DNA from: Botryosphaeria dothidea
Lineage: Eukaryota > Ascomycota > Dothideomycetes > Botryosphaeriales > Botryosphaeriaceae
Direction: 5' to 3'
DNA length: 64,000 bases
Assembly: GCA_011503125.2 (NCBI GenBank)
Contig: WWBZ02000082.1
Location: 2,976,001-3,040,000 of the forward strand
Made by a program: the position numbers and the translations under genes. Shown one piece after another: positions 35,486 through 48,175 of the stretch. Under the pieces are notes generated by a model. It saw only the letters and a list, made by a program, of their open reading frames with translations, ran no database searches and was not told where the DNA came from. The first letter of the stretch is position 1; each line of letters begins with the position of its first letter.

Positions 35486-36149
35486 ACCAGGATCAGAGGA
35501 GTTATCTGGGATGCTCACATTCCGTGCTTTGTTCTTCTCTTCTGCTCTTACTTCAAGACCTTCCATGTAGTCCTCCTGATGTTGCTTCCGTATACCACTT
35601 TACTTTTACCCCCTTCAGATATCATTCGCGAGGCTTCATTGTAAGACGTGTGATTTTGTTGAGGCATTCTTAATGCAGGCCTTCGATGTCTCTCTTTGTG
35701 ATTGGCCCTCCATTGCGGAGGTGGTCAGCCTGTAGATAGTTGAGCCTACACAGCAACGCTATTTGGTGTCCACATGGACCGGGCCGCGCAAACTGACCGC
35801 AGCCTCGTTGACATTTTCGTCCACCCGCATCAGAACGCCTGCATTCAAGCATGTGATAACGGATCATGAGCGGGGAGCCTCAAGTGTTGACCAACGAGCA
35901 CGCTGCATTATCATGTGTCGGGAGCTGATTGGGCTGAAGTGGCGTTGACCGGCGGCCGCGCAACAGTCCGATAAAGGCTTCGACAGTTGCTATTCTGAGC
36001 CCACAGCAGACCGGTCGACCAGGCAGCAGTGGTGTTCTGCCTTTCTCAAGTCCAGGCAATAGTTCTGTAGATGGTTGTCGAGCCTTGCGCTCAATATTAA
36101 AGCCTCGCGGGCTCAAACGTCCACAGAATGTGGAAACAGTCAAGCTAAC
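35486..36149. other. Intergenic region, no gene seen
   Basis: About 660 bases without a supported frame. Confidence 0.45.
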
Positions 36150-36774
36150 ATGTCATCCCCAAGGAGAAGGCTGTCTCGTAGAGATGCAAGGCAGTATTCG
36201 ACCACGCGATCGCCTAATTCAACGCACGGAGAGTATTATACGCAGATGTCAGGGCAATGTCCCGAAAATTCGCCACTGCATGACGGATACTCAGGAGCAA
36301 GGGATGACGCTGAATGGGAAGAGCCGAGAGGAATACTAAGGAGAGCTTCCACAACGTGGAGCACGAAGTGCAGAAGAGCCCAAAATGTTGCGACGACCTT
36401 CAAGGGCGTGGTCGAAAACATCGCGCCCACGATCCCGATGATAAGGCAGGCGTGGAGGAACGGCAGACGCTGTGGCCGCGGCGCGGAAGCCTCCGTCGAG
36501 CGCCGCAGGGAGCTGACAGAAAACTTCCAAATCGACGACATGGTCCAGTACCGCGAGGGTACCGGACGCACCGCACACTTCAAGGGCCCCTTCTTCATAC
36601 GCGGAAAGGGTGTGAACGCCAATCTATGGGATCTCGAGGACGAGCACGGCAATGGCGCCGGCAACAACATCGACGAGGCTCTGCTCGAAAAGATCCGACC
36701 GCAAAAGGTATGTGTGAACATTCACATGACTCCATTTCGAGTCGCTCTGACAGGATATTCAGGTGCAGAGTTGA
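36150..36774 (+). CDS. Small hypothetical protein with integrase-C-terminal-like motif
   Basis: Two exons, 36150..36707 and 36763..36774, giving 189 residues; the 55-nt intron has GTATGT and ATTCAG, and the last exon encodes only VQS and stop. The N-terminus is basic and Ser-rich (MSSPRRRLSRRDARQYS). The C-terminal third has IDDMVQYREG, then HFKGPFFIRGKG and NLWDLEDEHGNG. The spacing of a polar strand, GPF/I strand and WDLED strand resembles the small beta-barrel at the end of retroelement integrases. The degenerate copy at 31055..31596 shares the motif order and ends at a donor at the equivalent place. Function unknown; a domesticated or relic element is one reading. Confidence 0.5.
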
Positions 36775-37267
36775 TTCTGCCTCGAGCACAGTGCCTTCTG
36801 CTTTGGCAAGACCTCGGTAGGAGTTGCACCGGGTGGGGGGATCTAGTTGGGTGTGGCTGGGACTTTCGTCTTGCGACCCATTTTCTGCTGTTTATGAGTC
36901 TATTGAGCTATAATATATGTTAAAAAGATCAGAAGTCGATGGGTGGGCAATTTTTAATGAACAATGGAGTAACAGACGTCGTGTACTGTTTTCTACTTTA
37001 AGTTCACACCGGGCCCTCTCCCAAGCTCCTCTTTGCTTGACTTGCTACCACATGGAGGAGAATGCTTTTCCGGTATATTTTGAATCCCATAAGGATTTGT
37101 ACGCTGTCCTCCCCCCCCCAAACCTTTTAAAAATGGAACTGATCGAACCCGAAACACATTCTGTTCATCATCTCCCCTTTGTATCCGTGCCCTGCGTGTC
37201 AAAATCCCAGCAACAGACTGTCCGTTCTGGTAAATATGCCTCGAACTTCCCTCAAGGTGACTCGAAA
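36775..37267. other. Convergent spacer
   Basis: About 490 bases between converging genes; no coding signs. Confidence 0.45.
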
Positions 37268-38974
37268 CTACCGCTGAACGGGCTTCAGCCTGACCATCAA
37301 CGGCCGCTTCTCCCACACAAGGAAGATCTTCTGATCCAGCCAGTCCTCCTGGCCGGGCACGAGCTCTAGATCAAAGTGCCACAAGATCGAAGCCATGATC
37401 AACCGCATCTCAACGTAGGCAAGACTAGAAGCCAACGCGTTAGCAAAGAACCCCCCCCAATTATCAATAACAGAAAACAACACAACGCGATGAGGAAATC
37501 GGGCAAGGGTCGTCCACTCACTTCCTCCCGATGCAGTTGCGCGGCCCGAACGAAAACGGCTGCAGCGCATCCCTCCGATCGTTCTCCCACCTGGGATCGC
37601 CGGTCTCGAGGAAGCGCTCCGGCGCGAAGACGTCCGGCTCGGCGAAGTTGCGCGGCGAGCGGAACTGCGCGAACTGGTGGATGCCCACCACGGTGCCGCC
37701 GGGCACGTACCTGCCCAGGATCGTCGCGCCCTCGGGCGGCGTCACGCGCGCGAGGTTGCTGGCCGCGGGCGGGTACATGCGCAGCGCCTCGTCGAAGAAG
37801 GCGAGCAGGTACTTGAGCTCGGCGATGGAGGCGAGGTCGATGTCGCCCGGGGCGGCGAACTTGCCACGCACCTCGGCCGCGGCGCGCGCGTAGACGCGCG
37901 GGTTGGTCAGCAGGTAGTACGTCCCGCCGGACAGCAGCGTGGCGGTGGTCTCGGAGCCGGCGATGACGAGGGTGGGCCCTTGGGCGATGAGGTCCTCGCG
38001 CTCGAGCTTGCCGCTCTGCTCGGCGGCGACGAGGTGCGTCATGAAGTCGGTGTAAGGCGGGTTCGTGGTGCGACGGCGGAGCACGAGCTCGGCGGCCATG
38101 TTGAAGAGCTCGGTCTTCTGCTTGCGGATGCGGGCGGGGATGGCGCGCTGGAGGAGGACGGCGAGGCGCTCCTCGATGCGGCGGAGGTCGCCGAGCATGG
38201 CGCTGTTCTTGATGGCTGAGAACATGAATTCGACCCACGGGTGGTACTCGGAGTTCTCGAGGCAGCCGAAGGACTCGGCGAAGCAGAGGTGGCCGATGAT
38301 GTCGAAGGTGGTGAACTGGGGGTTGCTCCGTTAGCGAATGTTGCTTGGGATTGCTGGTCTGCTCACGTTGAACCAGCGTATGAGGTCCGTTCCCTCCGGG
38401 TTGTTCTCAGCTGCCCTCTCGTGCAGCCGCTCGATCAGGAGGTTGATGTAGGACTTGATGACGGGCTCTTGCTCCTTCATCGACTTCTCCGAGAAGGCGT
38501 TGGAGAGCAGCCTGCGGAGCTTGGAGTGCTGCTCCCGTCCGGCAAACACGATGGAGGGATGCGCAAGATCGATATCATTGTTCCTGGCTTTGGTCTTGCT
38601 GTTTTCGGGCGTCCCGGTGCGGTGGCCGTAAATGTCCTTCCACGCTTGCGCATCGGCGTACACCAGCTCGTCGGGGGCGATCCGGACCACTGGGCCGTAC
38701 TTCTGGTGGAGTTTGTGGACGTGAAAGGTCAGGTCGCCATTGAAAGAGCGGTACTGCGACCAGAATATCGTTGCTTTGGCATACCATGGTCCTGGATAGG
38801 AGCGCAGTGGGTGTAGAAAGAGGTTGTATAAGACTACCGAGACCCCGAGTAATACCGCCTACTTTGAGATTAGCACAATCGGGCAATACAGCCGAGAATG
38901 GGCGAAGACGGGCTCACAAGGCCGGCCCCGAGAAGGGGCACCAAATACACGTTTGTCGAGTCGATTCTGAGCAT
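37268..38974 (-). CDS. Cytochrome P450 monooxygenase
   Basis: Four exons: 37268..37424, 37522..38315, 38367..38858, 38918..38974, giving 499 residues and no frame defect. The 57-nt first exon joins to exon 2 to complete the membrane anchor (VPLLGAGLAVLLGVSVVLYN), followed by the Pro-rich hinge HPLRSYPGPWYA. Later marks are the I-helix AGSETTATLL with the oxygen-activating Thr, the K-helix EALR (ExxR), FAPERFL, and the haem loop FSFGPRNCIGR with the cysteine ligand. The protein sits in the ER membrane and would need a P450 reductase. The substrate cannot be predicted; no polyketide, terpene or peptide synthase gene is next to it, so it is not obviously part of a cluster. Confidence 0.93.
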
Positions 38975-39644
38975 GATCGAAGAGTTTGCCGTACCGCTTC
39001 CACACATGCAGACCTCCAGTGCGCGAGCGTAGAATATTTATACGCTCTACAAGCGCCCAAACAGTCACAATGCCCGACTTGGTAAGCCGCTTCACAATCT
39101 ACTCCTTGCGGAAAAACCTCAGGACGATCCAGCTAGCGGAAGGACGGATGCCATAGTAACCCGATGCCTTGCAGCCGGACCGGCGGGAACAGTTCGTGCC
39201 GACAGACGGCAAGACCGAAGACCGTCGCACCTGTAGTTTCGTGCATACGGAGTAATACGAGTCCCTGACCAGATTGGTCGCACCTGAGACGAATTCCCCA
39301 CAGTTCAGGGACTTGGCGGCTGATATACCTGAATCAGGCTTGACCCCTTGCAAAAACCGTTGAACACCGTCCAAGAGCCTGCGAATGACAGTCCGTGTTG
39401 TTCGCCGCAGTCATTTAGCTGCAGAGTGACCGTTATTTGCCACCTATTTCACCAGCATTCGCCGGATATATCTTTTGGCACAATGAGTCAGCGCCACCTG
39501 CCAATTCAGGCCACCAGTTCCCTAGGGGACTTACGCAAACAAAGCTAGGGGATAGCTTGCAAAAGTGCTCAGTCTTGCATAACTGAAGACTTCTACATGG
39601 GTGAATGCGAGCCCTGTACATGGATAATCGGACACTAAACCGGA

Positions 39645-39733
<89 letters not shown>

Positions 39734-40038
39734 TAATACATACATACACATAGCTTTTTGCTCCGCGAATCTCCCCTCTTCTTCTGCAGCAAATCCTCGT
39801 ATCTCATGCACCCGCCCGCTCAGCTGACTAACATCCAAAGCAAACTATCAATGCGGCCACTCGTAGTCATTACGCAAACGGAAAAGCAAACAGGTATGCC
39901 CAAATTTCGGTCGCTTTCGCTCTGTACATGTTTTGCGCTCCAAAGGGACCAGATCCAAACTTTCACACCCTTAAGCACTCCCATGACAAAAAACACTGAA
40001 ACCAGCCCGACGTACTTCATTCGTCACCCTTCCTATCC
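38975..40038. other. Intergenic region with a long AG microsatellite
   Basis: About 1.06 kb, holding the AG repeat described separately. No gene seen; open frames through the repeat encode only Arg-Glu or Leu-Ser dipeptides. Confidence 0.5.
39651..39730. repeat. Dinucleotide microsatellite (AG)40
   Basis: Eighty bases of uninterrupted AG. The perfection and length suggest high slippage and strain variation. Confidence 0.95.
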
Positions 40039-43000
40039 TCACCTGTGTGAGTCGTTCAGATTCATATGCATCAATGCCTCCTGAGGCCAATCCTCCTCGT
40101 CGACACTACTTCTATTCGCCACCCGCAACCCACCGCCAAAACCGCCCACATCTGGCCCAATGCTGTCCCTGTCCCCTGAGAGGTTCAGGAACGGCTTGCT
40201 CGCATAGCTCGGCTGAGGTGCCTCATTGCCGTCCTCGCTCTGGCGGCCGTACCTCTGCTGTCTCATCTGCTCCTCGTGCAGAGCTGGGTTGTACGCCTGG
40301 CCCTGCCATTGCTGTTGCCCCTGCTGCTGCTGGTTCCCGTTGTCGATCAGGCTCTGCCGCCTGCTTTGCTGGATCGAGTTCTGGCCGGAATTGTTGTAGC
40401 TGCCGTTGTCGAAAACGCCAGCCATGTCGACGGGCGAGTAGTCCATTATGCCCGAACCGGGACCAGTGCCGCCTTGCGGTGGTTGGAGGTGCGGGTACGC
40501 CTGGCGGTGATGCTCCATAGTCGGGGTGAGTGCCTCGTCGCCTTCTCCGGGAGTAGGAATTTCTTGAATTCCTGGCTGAAGGCCAAACCCTCCCAGGCCC
40601 TGTTGATTCTGGATTTGTAGTGGGGTGGGCATGTTCGGGTCGGGCAGTGCTGACGCGGATGTGACCTTGCGCAGGCTGCTCGGCCGCTTGATGCTGCTGC
40701 CATTGCTGGGCTGCTGCAACATGCTCATGTTGCGACCACCACCAGCATGCTCCTCGGCGACTTCGGTGAGTTGGCTGTCAGCACCATCTGGGTCACGGAT
40801 GCTGAACTGCGCGATGGTGCGCATCTTGCGTGTCACCCACGTCGCCAGAATCTTGCCGCGCTGCTTCTCACCCAATCTCGAGCGTGGGAAGTCACCCTTG
40901 GAAACGAACGCAACAATGTCTGTTACTACGTGATGCTCGTTGAGCACCGCGTTGACGATGACGGGGACCATTGAGGCCAAGAAGTTCTTGCGGAAGATCT
41001 CGACCAGGATGACAATCATTCCACCCGCTTGGAAGACCGCGCTATTGGCCGGTTAGCATAGAGAGTTCTCTCGAAAAAAAATCAAACATAAAGTGTCACT
41101 CACCAGCCTCCAGGAACGATATTGCGGTGACAGCGCTCCACGGAGTATTCGATGTCCATGGGGAAATGGCTCAATCCGTTGACCTCGAAGGTCTCGCCAA
41201 TGCTCCCCAAGACAAACAGACATTGCATGTCTACCATTGTGCCTCCTGGGCCAATGGGTCGAGCAACGTTGTGCAAGAAGCCCAAGTCACCGGTGCGCAT
41301 GTATCGGACGTTCGAGTCGCCATCAACGGTTCGACCGTTGAACCTCTCGGCATCGAAAACATCTTTAGAGCCGTAGAAGCAGTGAGCGTTCGCTTCTGAC
41401 TGCACCCAAATCTCGCCGTATTCGCCATTCAAACATAGGCGGTTGGACTCGGGGTTGACAATGGAAATCTGTGTGCTGACGGGCACCATGCCAGAGTCCT
41501 GCACGAGAAGGCTGAAGGGTTCGGTATCAGGATCAACCGGGACAACCAGTCCCCGACGGAGAGCGTTCATATCAAGCCATAATTCGATAGGCTCAATGCA
41601 CATGTACGACCGTGAGGCCACCATCGGGTTCAACACGTGCGAATAAATGGTGTTGATGGCCGTCCTCTCAAGGCCCGCTGCGGCGAAGTGCAACCGCACC
41701 TTCTGGTCTGCATGAGAGTCAGTAATTGAACGCAAGCTCTATCTTGGGGCGGCCGGTGAAACTTACAAACATCGACACGCGGCCTTCCATCTGTGGAGAT
41801 CATTAGATTCTTCAATTCGTGCAGTGCAGTACTCTTGCCAGCCCCGTGGCCCATGGCAAAGTCCAACATCTGACTGGTTGCATATGTATCCTTGATCTTG
41901 TATCTTGACAGGGTCTGGAAGAGGATGTTGGGATTTTGCGCAAAGTCTACTGGTGAGACCAGATATGTCGGAGCCGCTGAAGATGGCGTTAGCATGCTGA
42001 ATGGTGGAAATCAAGTGAACACTTACCCAAGAAAATACCCATAAGACAGGTATGGATGAATCCCAAACCAATTGTACTTCTCACACAACCAAGTACAGGA
42101 CGGGTGCTGGTCATCTGGCAGGTCTCCTTCTGAACCTTGCAGAGTGCCATGAGAGTATCATGACCCAGTTGAATGGCCACTCTTCTTTGATCAGGCGTCC
42201 AGTAAGTCCAGATGAGTACCGGGTAGCCATTCTGGACCCATGCAGGCCTGATTGTGAGGCCCAATTCGCGGCAGCCCTGCGACTGTTTCGACGGCTTCGA
42301 AGTGTTGTAGGTGTGCGGCATGTTGACCTTCAGCGCGCCAGCGGTCTGCTTGAGATGCTGAGACACAGGCTTCTGCTTCAGGACATGGTCGACCTCATTG
42401 TTTACAATGATGGCCCTGATTTTGTAATCCGCAACCATGTGTAGAAGGGCCGGTGCATCCTCTCCAAGACGATTTTGGTCCAAAATCGGCATCGGAATGG
42501 CAATCACGCCAAGAACGAAACAGGCGTGAATGGCGTAGACGAAATCCTCCGAATGCGTGTACATGAGCACAAGGTGGTCACCTGGGATGACCTTTACCTT
42601 GTTCTTGAGGTAGATGGCGACTGCTGCAACCTTCAAATCGAACTTGCGCCAGTTGATGCCCTTGCCTTCCCTCCCTCTACCATCTATTGTGCAGTAAGCC
42701 AACTCTTCTGCTTGCCTTGAGACGCGCCATTGCAGAAGGTCGTGGATGTTGCTGAATTGATTCAGAGGCGTCGATGTACGATCGTCAATGACAACCTCGC
42801 GATAATCAACACCAGAGTACTGCTTGTCCTGCATCATGAGCATTTCAGAGCGTGCAGCGGTCGAAAGCGGAGACCAGATCCCGCCAGCGGGGTCGTCTCC
42901 TACAGGCAAGTTCTGAACTGCTCTTTCAACCCCAAACTTGACGTGAACGCACGGCAATTCTCCGCTGTCAAAGGCTTTACGGCAGAGCATATTGCCAATT

Positions 43001-46000
43001 TCCCGCCGTCCATTCTTGACCACCCTGGGAAGGGTGTTCGGTGCCGTGGTCATGACACAGTAGACGCGGAGGTGATGTTCCTGATAGAGAACGTCCATGA
43101 CACGTTCGGAGAGTGAATCCAGAAATGCGATATCCAATTGTCTCGGAGGACCGCCAGTCGTTGTGGGAGCCGTCGATGCAGACTGAGTTTCGATCAAAAC
43201 AATAGGCAAATATTCGCTGTTGACATGGGAATCAAACGCCGAACTGCGCCTTGTCAGCATCCGTTTTTTCGAAGTCCATCGAATGCGACTTACCAATCAT
43301 AGATCTTTGGAACTGTCTTCATAATGCTCACAACAAGATGCTGCACGAAGAAATAGCGATGCTCAGCCTCTGACACGCCATGCTCAACCCATTCGACTCT
43401 TTGACGGATCCGGTCTTCATATAGACCCAGAACGTAGATCTTGCCTTCTATGATGCAACCCAACAACCCGGTGCGCAGGAATTCAGGTTCGACGAGAACA
43501 GGCGTGGGATTCCCTTCCATGAATCGGTACGGACGGGCATGAAAAAATGCTTTCCGTGTGCTTTGGCAGCGCCCAGAACCCGCCGGATAGAGAGGGTGAA
43601 TCTACCCAGATTTCGCCGATCTGGTAGGGAGAGCACAAAAGATTTGTTTCGGGATCGACAAGGGAAAGTGTTGCGTCGGGAATGGGATATCCGAATGCTC
43701 CAACTCTGACTGTACCTGGTTCATTCGCTCTCTTCTTTGCTTCCTCGCCCATCGCGAGCACAATAACCTCGTTGGTCTTCAAAGCTTCCTTGTCAAGGAG
43801 GACTTCGCTCAATTCAGTGCGCTTCTTTTGCTTGTTCGACTTCTTCGCTGTAGTCGCAGTACCGCCGATCAAGCTGCTATAGCCATTGGAAGTTGTTGCC
43901 TCCAACGTCTTGTCCTTCTCATCACCAGTGTCTTCCGAGTCAGGATCCATGCTCAAAGGACAACCCATTCTCTCTTCTCCACCAAGCCAATCTCGGACGG
44001 AAATGATCATGCCTCCGTGTTCTGGTAAACAAAGCATAGGCGCAACCAACTCCCTCGCTCTCGGGTTGCGCATGGGACGCAACCATCTGTCAGCTAGGAC
44101 TTCATGGAATTCACAGTCAATTGTCAATGTGTCAATGAGACAGATCTTGACTGAAGCGAAATTGGGCTCCGTGTTCTTTTTGAAATTTCTCGTTGCCATG
44201 GGATCCTGCTGGTAGTTGTAGGCTGCTCGCTTGAGGCCGGGGTAATCGGCCACCATGACGGTTGTCCTGTACTTGGAGATAAGATGCGCGTAGAGACCAG
44301 GGGTTTCAACGGTCTTTGGCTCCATCCAAACAGTTGTGTGCCCTCCGTACACGGCGTGGAGGACACCCAAGATCATACCGGGACCAGAACGAGGATCGAG
44401 GTAGCTCAGAATGACTTCACCGCCTGTATTCCTGGGCTGCCGATCGGCAACAATGAAATTCCCATTTCTGTCCCTGAGATTTGGATTGAACGTATCGGCC
44501 TTGTCTTTCTGTTCGCTAGTATTGATTGAAGCAATGATGGCGCTGATGCAAGCCATTTGGTGCATGATGGTGCGATGACTCAACACGACACCTCGGAGGT
44601 CTCCTGTGGGGGCCCGGGAAAACTCAATGTACGCCAGATCCGGGACCTGCAGTGGAGGAACTTCATCCTTCTTCTTTGGGTGATAACTTCCAAACTCGTT
44701 CGTCTTCCACCACTCAACGCCAGTCGGCCACTTCTGGCGCGAGCTGCTGATATCCCTCTGGAAGGCCTTCAAGTTGTTATCCGTCGTCAGAGCCAAATGC
44801 GCCTGCGTGGTGGTAAGAAGTAGACTGAGCCTGTTGTAGTCATCCACGCTGTTCATTGGAACGGCCACAACACCGGCGATAAAACAGCCAAGGAGAGCAA
44901 TTGCGAAATCAATGATCTCGCTATCCCTATAGACGAGAGCAACTCTGTCTCCCCGATAGAGGTTGCTCTTGTCGCGGATGACCTGAGCGACTTTTTCAGC
45001 CTTGCTGCACAGCTTCTCCCAGGTGATGGATGCAGTTTCTTTGCCTTTGGAGTCTAGAACCCAAAACGCGGCCTGCCTAGCATTTGTCCGACCACGATGG
45101 CGCAAAACAGCTCCAATGTTGTCGAATTTGGACATTGGCACGTTGCCGTTGTGGGGATCGTAGACAGCGAAGGGCACCTCGCGTGGTTCCAGTGGCAACT
45201 GGCATTCGACAACGCTCAATGGGGGCAGCTCATGCTGACCCAACATGGGCGGAGGAATAGCAGCGGTTGGAGAGAAAGCGTCTCCCGACGAATAGCGGTT
45301 TGGGCCTCCGTAGCTGTCCCGGGATGGGTCCTGCATCTGCGCTCCCGCAAAGTCCGAGAAATATCCTTGTTGCGAATCGAGCATGGTGCTCAGGCGGCTA
45401 GTGCCCCCAGGGGACTGTTCGTTGTAGGACTGCTGGGTAGCCGGATTGAATGCAAAATCGGAGTTCATGAGGGTGCTGGACCTCGACGGGTTGCCGTACA
45501 GCTCGGGCGTCTGGGGGCGAGGAAGGAACGTCTCGCTGCCGTATGAGGACTGCCTTTGCATGGAATTACGCACGCCGAGCTCGCGTTCTTGGAAACCTGC
45601 CAACAGGCGTAGGCGGGGGCATCTGGTCCCCACCCGCAGTGTAGCCGCCGTTGCTTGGGCTGAAGGGGGATTGGGTGCGAATGGCGTCTTGCGACGGCGG
45701 TAGGCTGATGCCTCGGAGGGTTGTAGGCGGCAAACGAGCTTGTGCGGCGGTCGCTCTGCATGGAAAAGGTGCGGCTCGGATCAAGGCTGACAGCGCCCGA
45801 TTGTATCGAGAATGTGCGGGGGGGCATTGCTATCGCCGGGACCCTGACCCAGGAAGTGGGAAAGCAAGATGGTGCGGCGCTTCTCATACCTTTGCGGGAG
45901 ATCAGCAGGAGCGCTCTTGCAGGCGTGCGGACTATACATACCCCTTCTGAGTAATGTCTCCTTCCTGCTCGTCACGATGATGGCACTACAGTCAGCCTTA

Positions 46001-46095
46001 CGTCCCCAGGTGGCGTTAGCGGGGACGCGCACCTCTAATTCGCGATCAAGCTCCGCAAGCTGCACCTGCAGCTCTGGGTTTTGGTTCTCAGCCAT
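40039..46095 (-). CDS. CPS1: CPS1/DIP2-like protein with DMAP1-binding motif and two adenylate-forming domains
   Basis: Exons: 40039..41041, 41104..41707, 41767..41976, 42027..43243, 43294..45889, 45942..45964, 46033..46095, about 1903 residues. The N-terminus (NPELQVQLAELDRELEEGD then YEKRRTILL) is the DMAP1-binding motif of DIP2-type proteins. The two AMP-binding-like modules follow: the first around WVLDSKGKETASITWEKLCS and LAYIEFSRAPTGDLRGV, the second around INWRKFDLKVAAVAIYLKNK and YMRTGDLGFLHN. The tail is Gln/Ser-rich. In Cochliobolus, CPS1 affects virulence; animal and yeast DIP2 relatives act in lipid metabolism (family knowledge). The second exon is only 23 nt. Four +1 single-base shifts interrupt the frame: at 45818..45824 (C7), 45715..45716, 45593..45595 and 43542..43547. 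Removing one base at each gives a length divisible by three and family-like sequence throughout, so they are probably consensus errors. Confidence 0.85.
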
Positions 46096-47010
46096 GGTGG
46101 CATGCGTCGCGCAGGCGCCTGGGAGTGGGGAGTCGTGCGAGCGGAGGGCGCTCGTGTGCGCTCATCTACGGGCGGCGCAGGGAGAGGGGCGGGCGCGTCA
46201 ATCCGATGGGGCGCTGGAGGTGGGCGGGTTCGGCGTCGCATTCACGAAACAAACGCCTTGGGGGGCGCCGGGGAGGCAGAGCGAGGGTGTGTTGGGAACG
46301 GAGGTGGGCGCAAGACCCTGAGAGCGGACGTAAATGACGTCCGCGTGCGCGTCGAAGGTTAGTGCGAAGTCTGAGCACCGGGCAGCACCAGCGCGAGGTG
46401 AGGCGAGATCTCGGATGGAGCAGCTATCGCGCGCGCAGCTGTGGAGACGGGGCGCGTCGGGCCCTCACTAGAACATCAGGGGCGTTCTAGAAATAGAGCG
46501 TTGCACATTCAGTCGGCCCCAGCATCCCAACCGCGTCGCGGCCCCTGTCAGATGCGTCGTCGACCGTTGGACAGCACAACGAGCCTCTTCGACTCCATGC
46601 GGTGCCTTGAGATTCCGGCATCCGCGCCGCGACTCGCAGCCGTGCTGGATTGGGCTGCGCCCACGTGATCCGGCGCTTGGCTCTTGCTCTTGCTCTTGCT
46701 CTGAAACTCACTGCTCACCGCCTTGCCGCGCTCTCGGCCGGCGCCCGGGCGGCAGCGGCAGTTCCGAGCCTCCCTCGTTCCACCGCCGTTGGGCGTGCGG
46801 CTGTAGCTGCTGAACCTCGGCACAGGAATTACTGCGAATCACCGCGACCCGGCGTCAGCGACCTTTTACAACTCGGCCCTCGTCATACGCGTAGCTAGCT
46901 AGCACCATGTGAAAGTCCGCCCGTATCGCTTTCCTCTTGTTGCACCTATCTCTCTCTCTTCTCCTTCTGGTCGACCAACGTGAACGTGCTGTCGCTGCAT
47001 ATCCGTCGCC
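46096..47010. other. Shared divergent promoter region
   Basis: About 915 GC-rich bases between the CPS1-like gene and the thioesterase gene. Open frames on both strands are low-complexity Arg/Ala/Gly and I do not regard them as genes. Confidence 0.45.
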
Positions 47011-48175
47011 ATGTCCACCCTCATCAAGCCTCCGACTATCGACCCCTCGATATCTGCCATCGAACAGCTGCTGGACCTGACGCAGCTCGCCCAATCGACC
47101 CAGACCTCTTCACCAACACCCACCCCCTATGGCACCCTCCCGGCGCCCGTGGCATCTACGGCGGCGCCATCATCGCCCAGTGCCTTGCTGCCGCCCAGCG
47201 CACCATTCCCGACGACTCAACATCCACTCGATGCACTGCTACTTTGTCCTCGCCGGCGACTCCGAGATCCCCGTGATATACCACGTTGAGCACGTCAGAG
47301 AGGGAAGGTCGTTCGCGACGCGCACCGTGCAGGCCCGACAGCGCGGGAAGGTCATATTCACCACGACGCTGTCATTTGTCAAGATGAACAGCGCGGGGAG
47401 GAAGACCGTAGAACATGCCTTCGCCATGCCCGATGTGCCCGGTCCGAAGGAGGAGGAGATGCCGCGATTTCCACAAGGAGAGGATGGCCCCTTTGAGAGC
47501 CAGCGGCTTGACATCGATAACAGTGCGGACCCCAAGATCCCCGAGGCTCCTTGGCGCAATACTAATCATAAAACAGATGACTCGCCGCAACCGCACATGA
47601 AGAAATGTCGACAATGGATCAGGGCGCGCGGCACCATATCGCCCGCTGGCGGCCATCATGCACACCTCTCCGCTCTCGCCTACATGTCCGACAGTTATTT
47701 CATCGGCACCGTTGCTCGCGTACACAAGCTGTGGACATTCAAGCCACGTCGCGGTGGAAAGCCGACCATTGATGAGGAAAGACTGAAAAAACTGCTGGAC
47801 GAAGATGAGGAGAAGGTGAGGCGCATACCTGGCATGGACGACCACGTTATCAAAAGCCTGCGCGGGGTAAGAGTTTGGATGAGGCTGAAGAAGAGAGACC
47901 TGAGATTGGCATGATGGTCAGCTTGGACCACTCGATCTATTTCCACAACCCGCGAGAGTTTAGAGCAGACGAGTGGATGTTCAGCGAGATGGAAAGCCCC
48001 TGGGCTGGTGACGGTAGAGGTCTGGTGTTCTCGAGAATATTCACCAGGGACGGCAGGCTCATTGCGACCTGCGTGCAAGAGGTGAGTCACTCGTGAAAGT
48101 ATCGCCTTGAGCCCTTGCGCTGACTTTGACTAGGGCGTTGTCCGCTTGAAGCAACCGTCGAAGAGCAAACTGTAA
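47011..48175 (+). CDS. Peroxisomal acyl-CoA thioesterase (TesB/PTE1 type, double hot-dog)
   Basis: Exons 47011..48081 and 48134..48175, 371 residues after correction of frame. It hydrolyses acyl-CoA to free fatty acid and CoA in peroxisomes. Family marks are HPLWHPPGARGIYGGAIIAQ in the first hot-dog fold, MHCYFVLAGDSEIPVIYHVE, the block REGRSFATRTVQARQRGK, and in the second fold MVSLDHSIYFHNPREF followed by GRGLVFSRIFTRDG. The final exon ends in Ser-Lys-Leu, a type 1 peroxisomal targeting signal. Three -1 frame breaks occur, at C3 47090..47092, near T 47217, and at G4 47864..47867; adding one base at each makes the length divisible by three. They are probably consensus errors. The gene is divergent from CPS1. 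Confidence 0.85.

Noticed and set aside
37399..38238. Alternative frames through the P450 gene
   Set aside because: Arg/His/Pro-rich shadows of GC-rich P450 codons; the P450 motifs lie in a single frame with consistent introns.
39531..39838. Open frames through the AG microsatellite
   Set aside because: They encode only dipeptide repeats and exist because the repeat has no stop codon in those frames.
37268..46095. A P450 plus CPS1-type adenylating protein as a biosynthetic cluster
   Set aside because: CPS1/DIP2 proteins lack carrier and condensation domains, and no synthase, transporter or pathway regulator is seen between or beside them.
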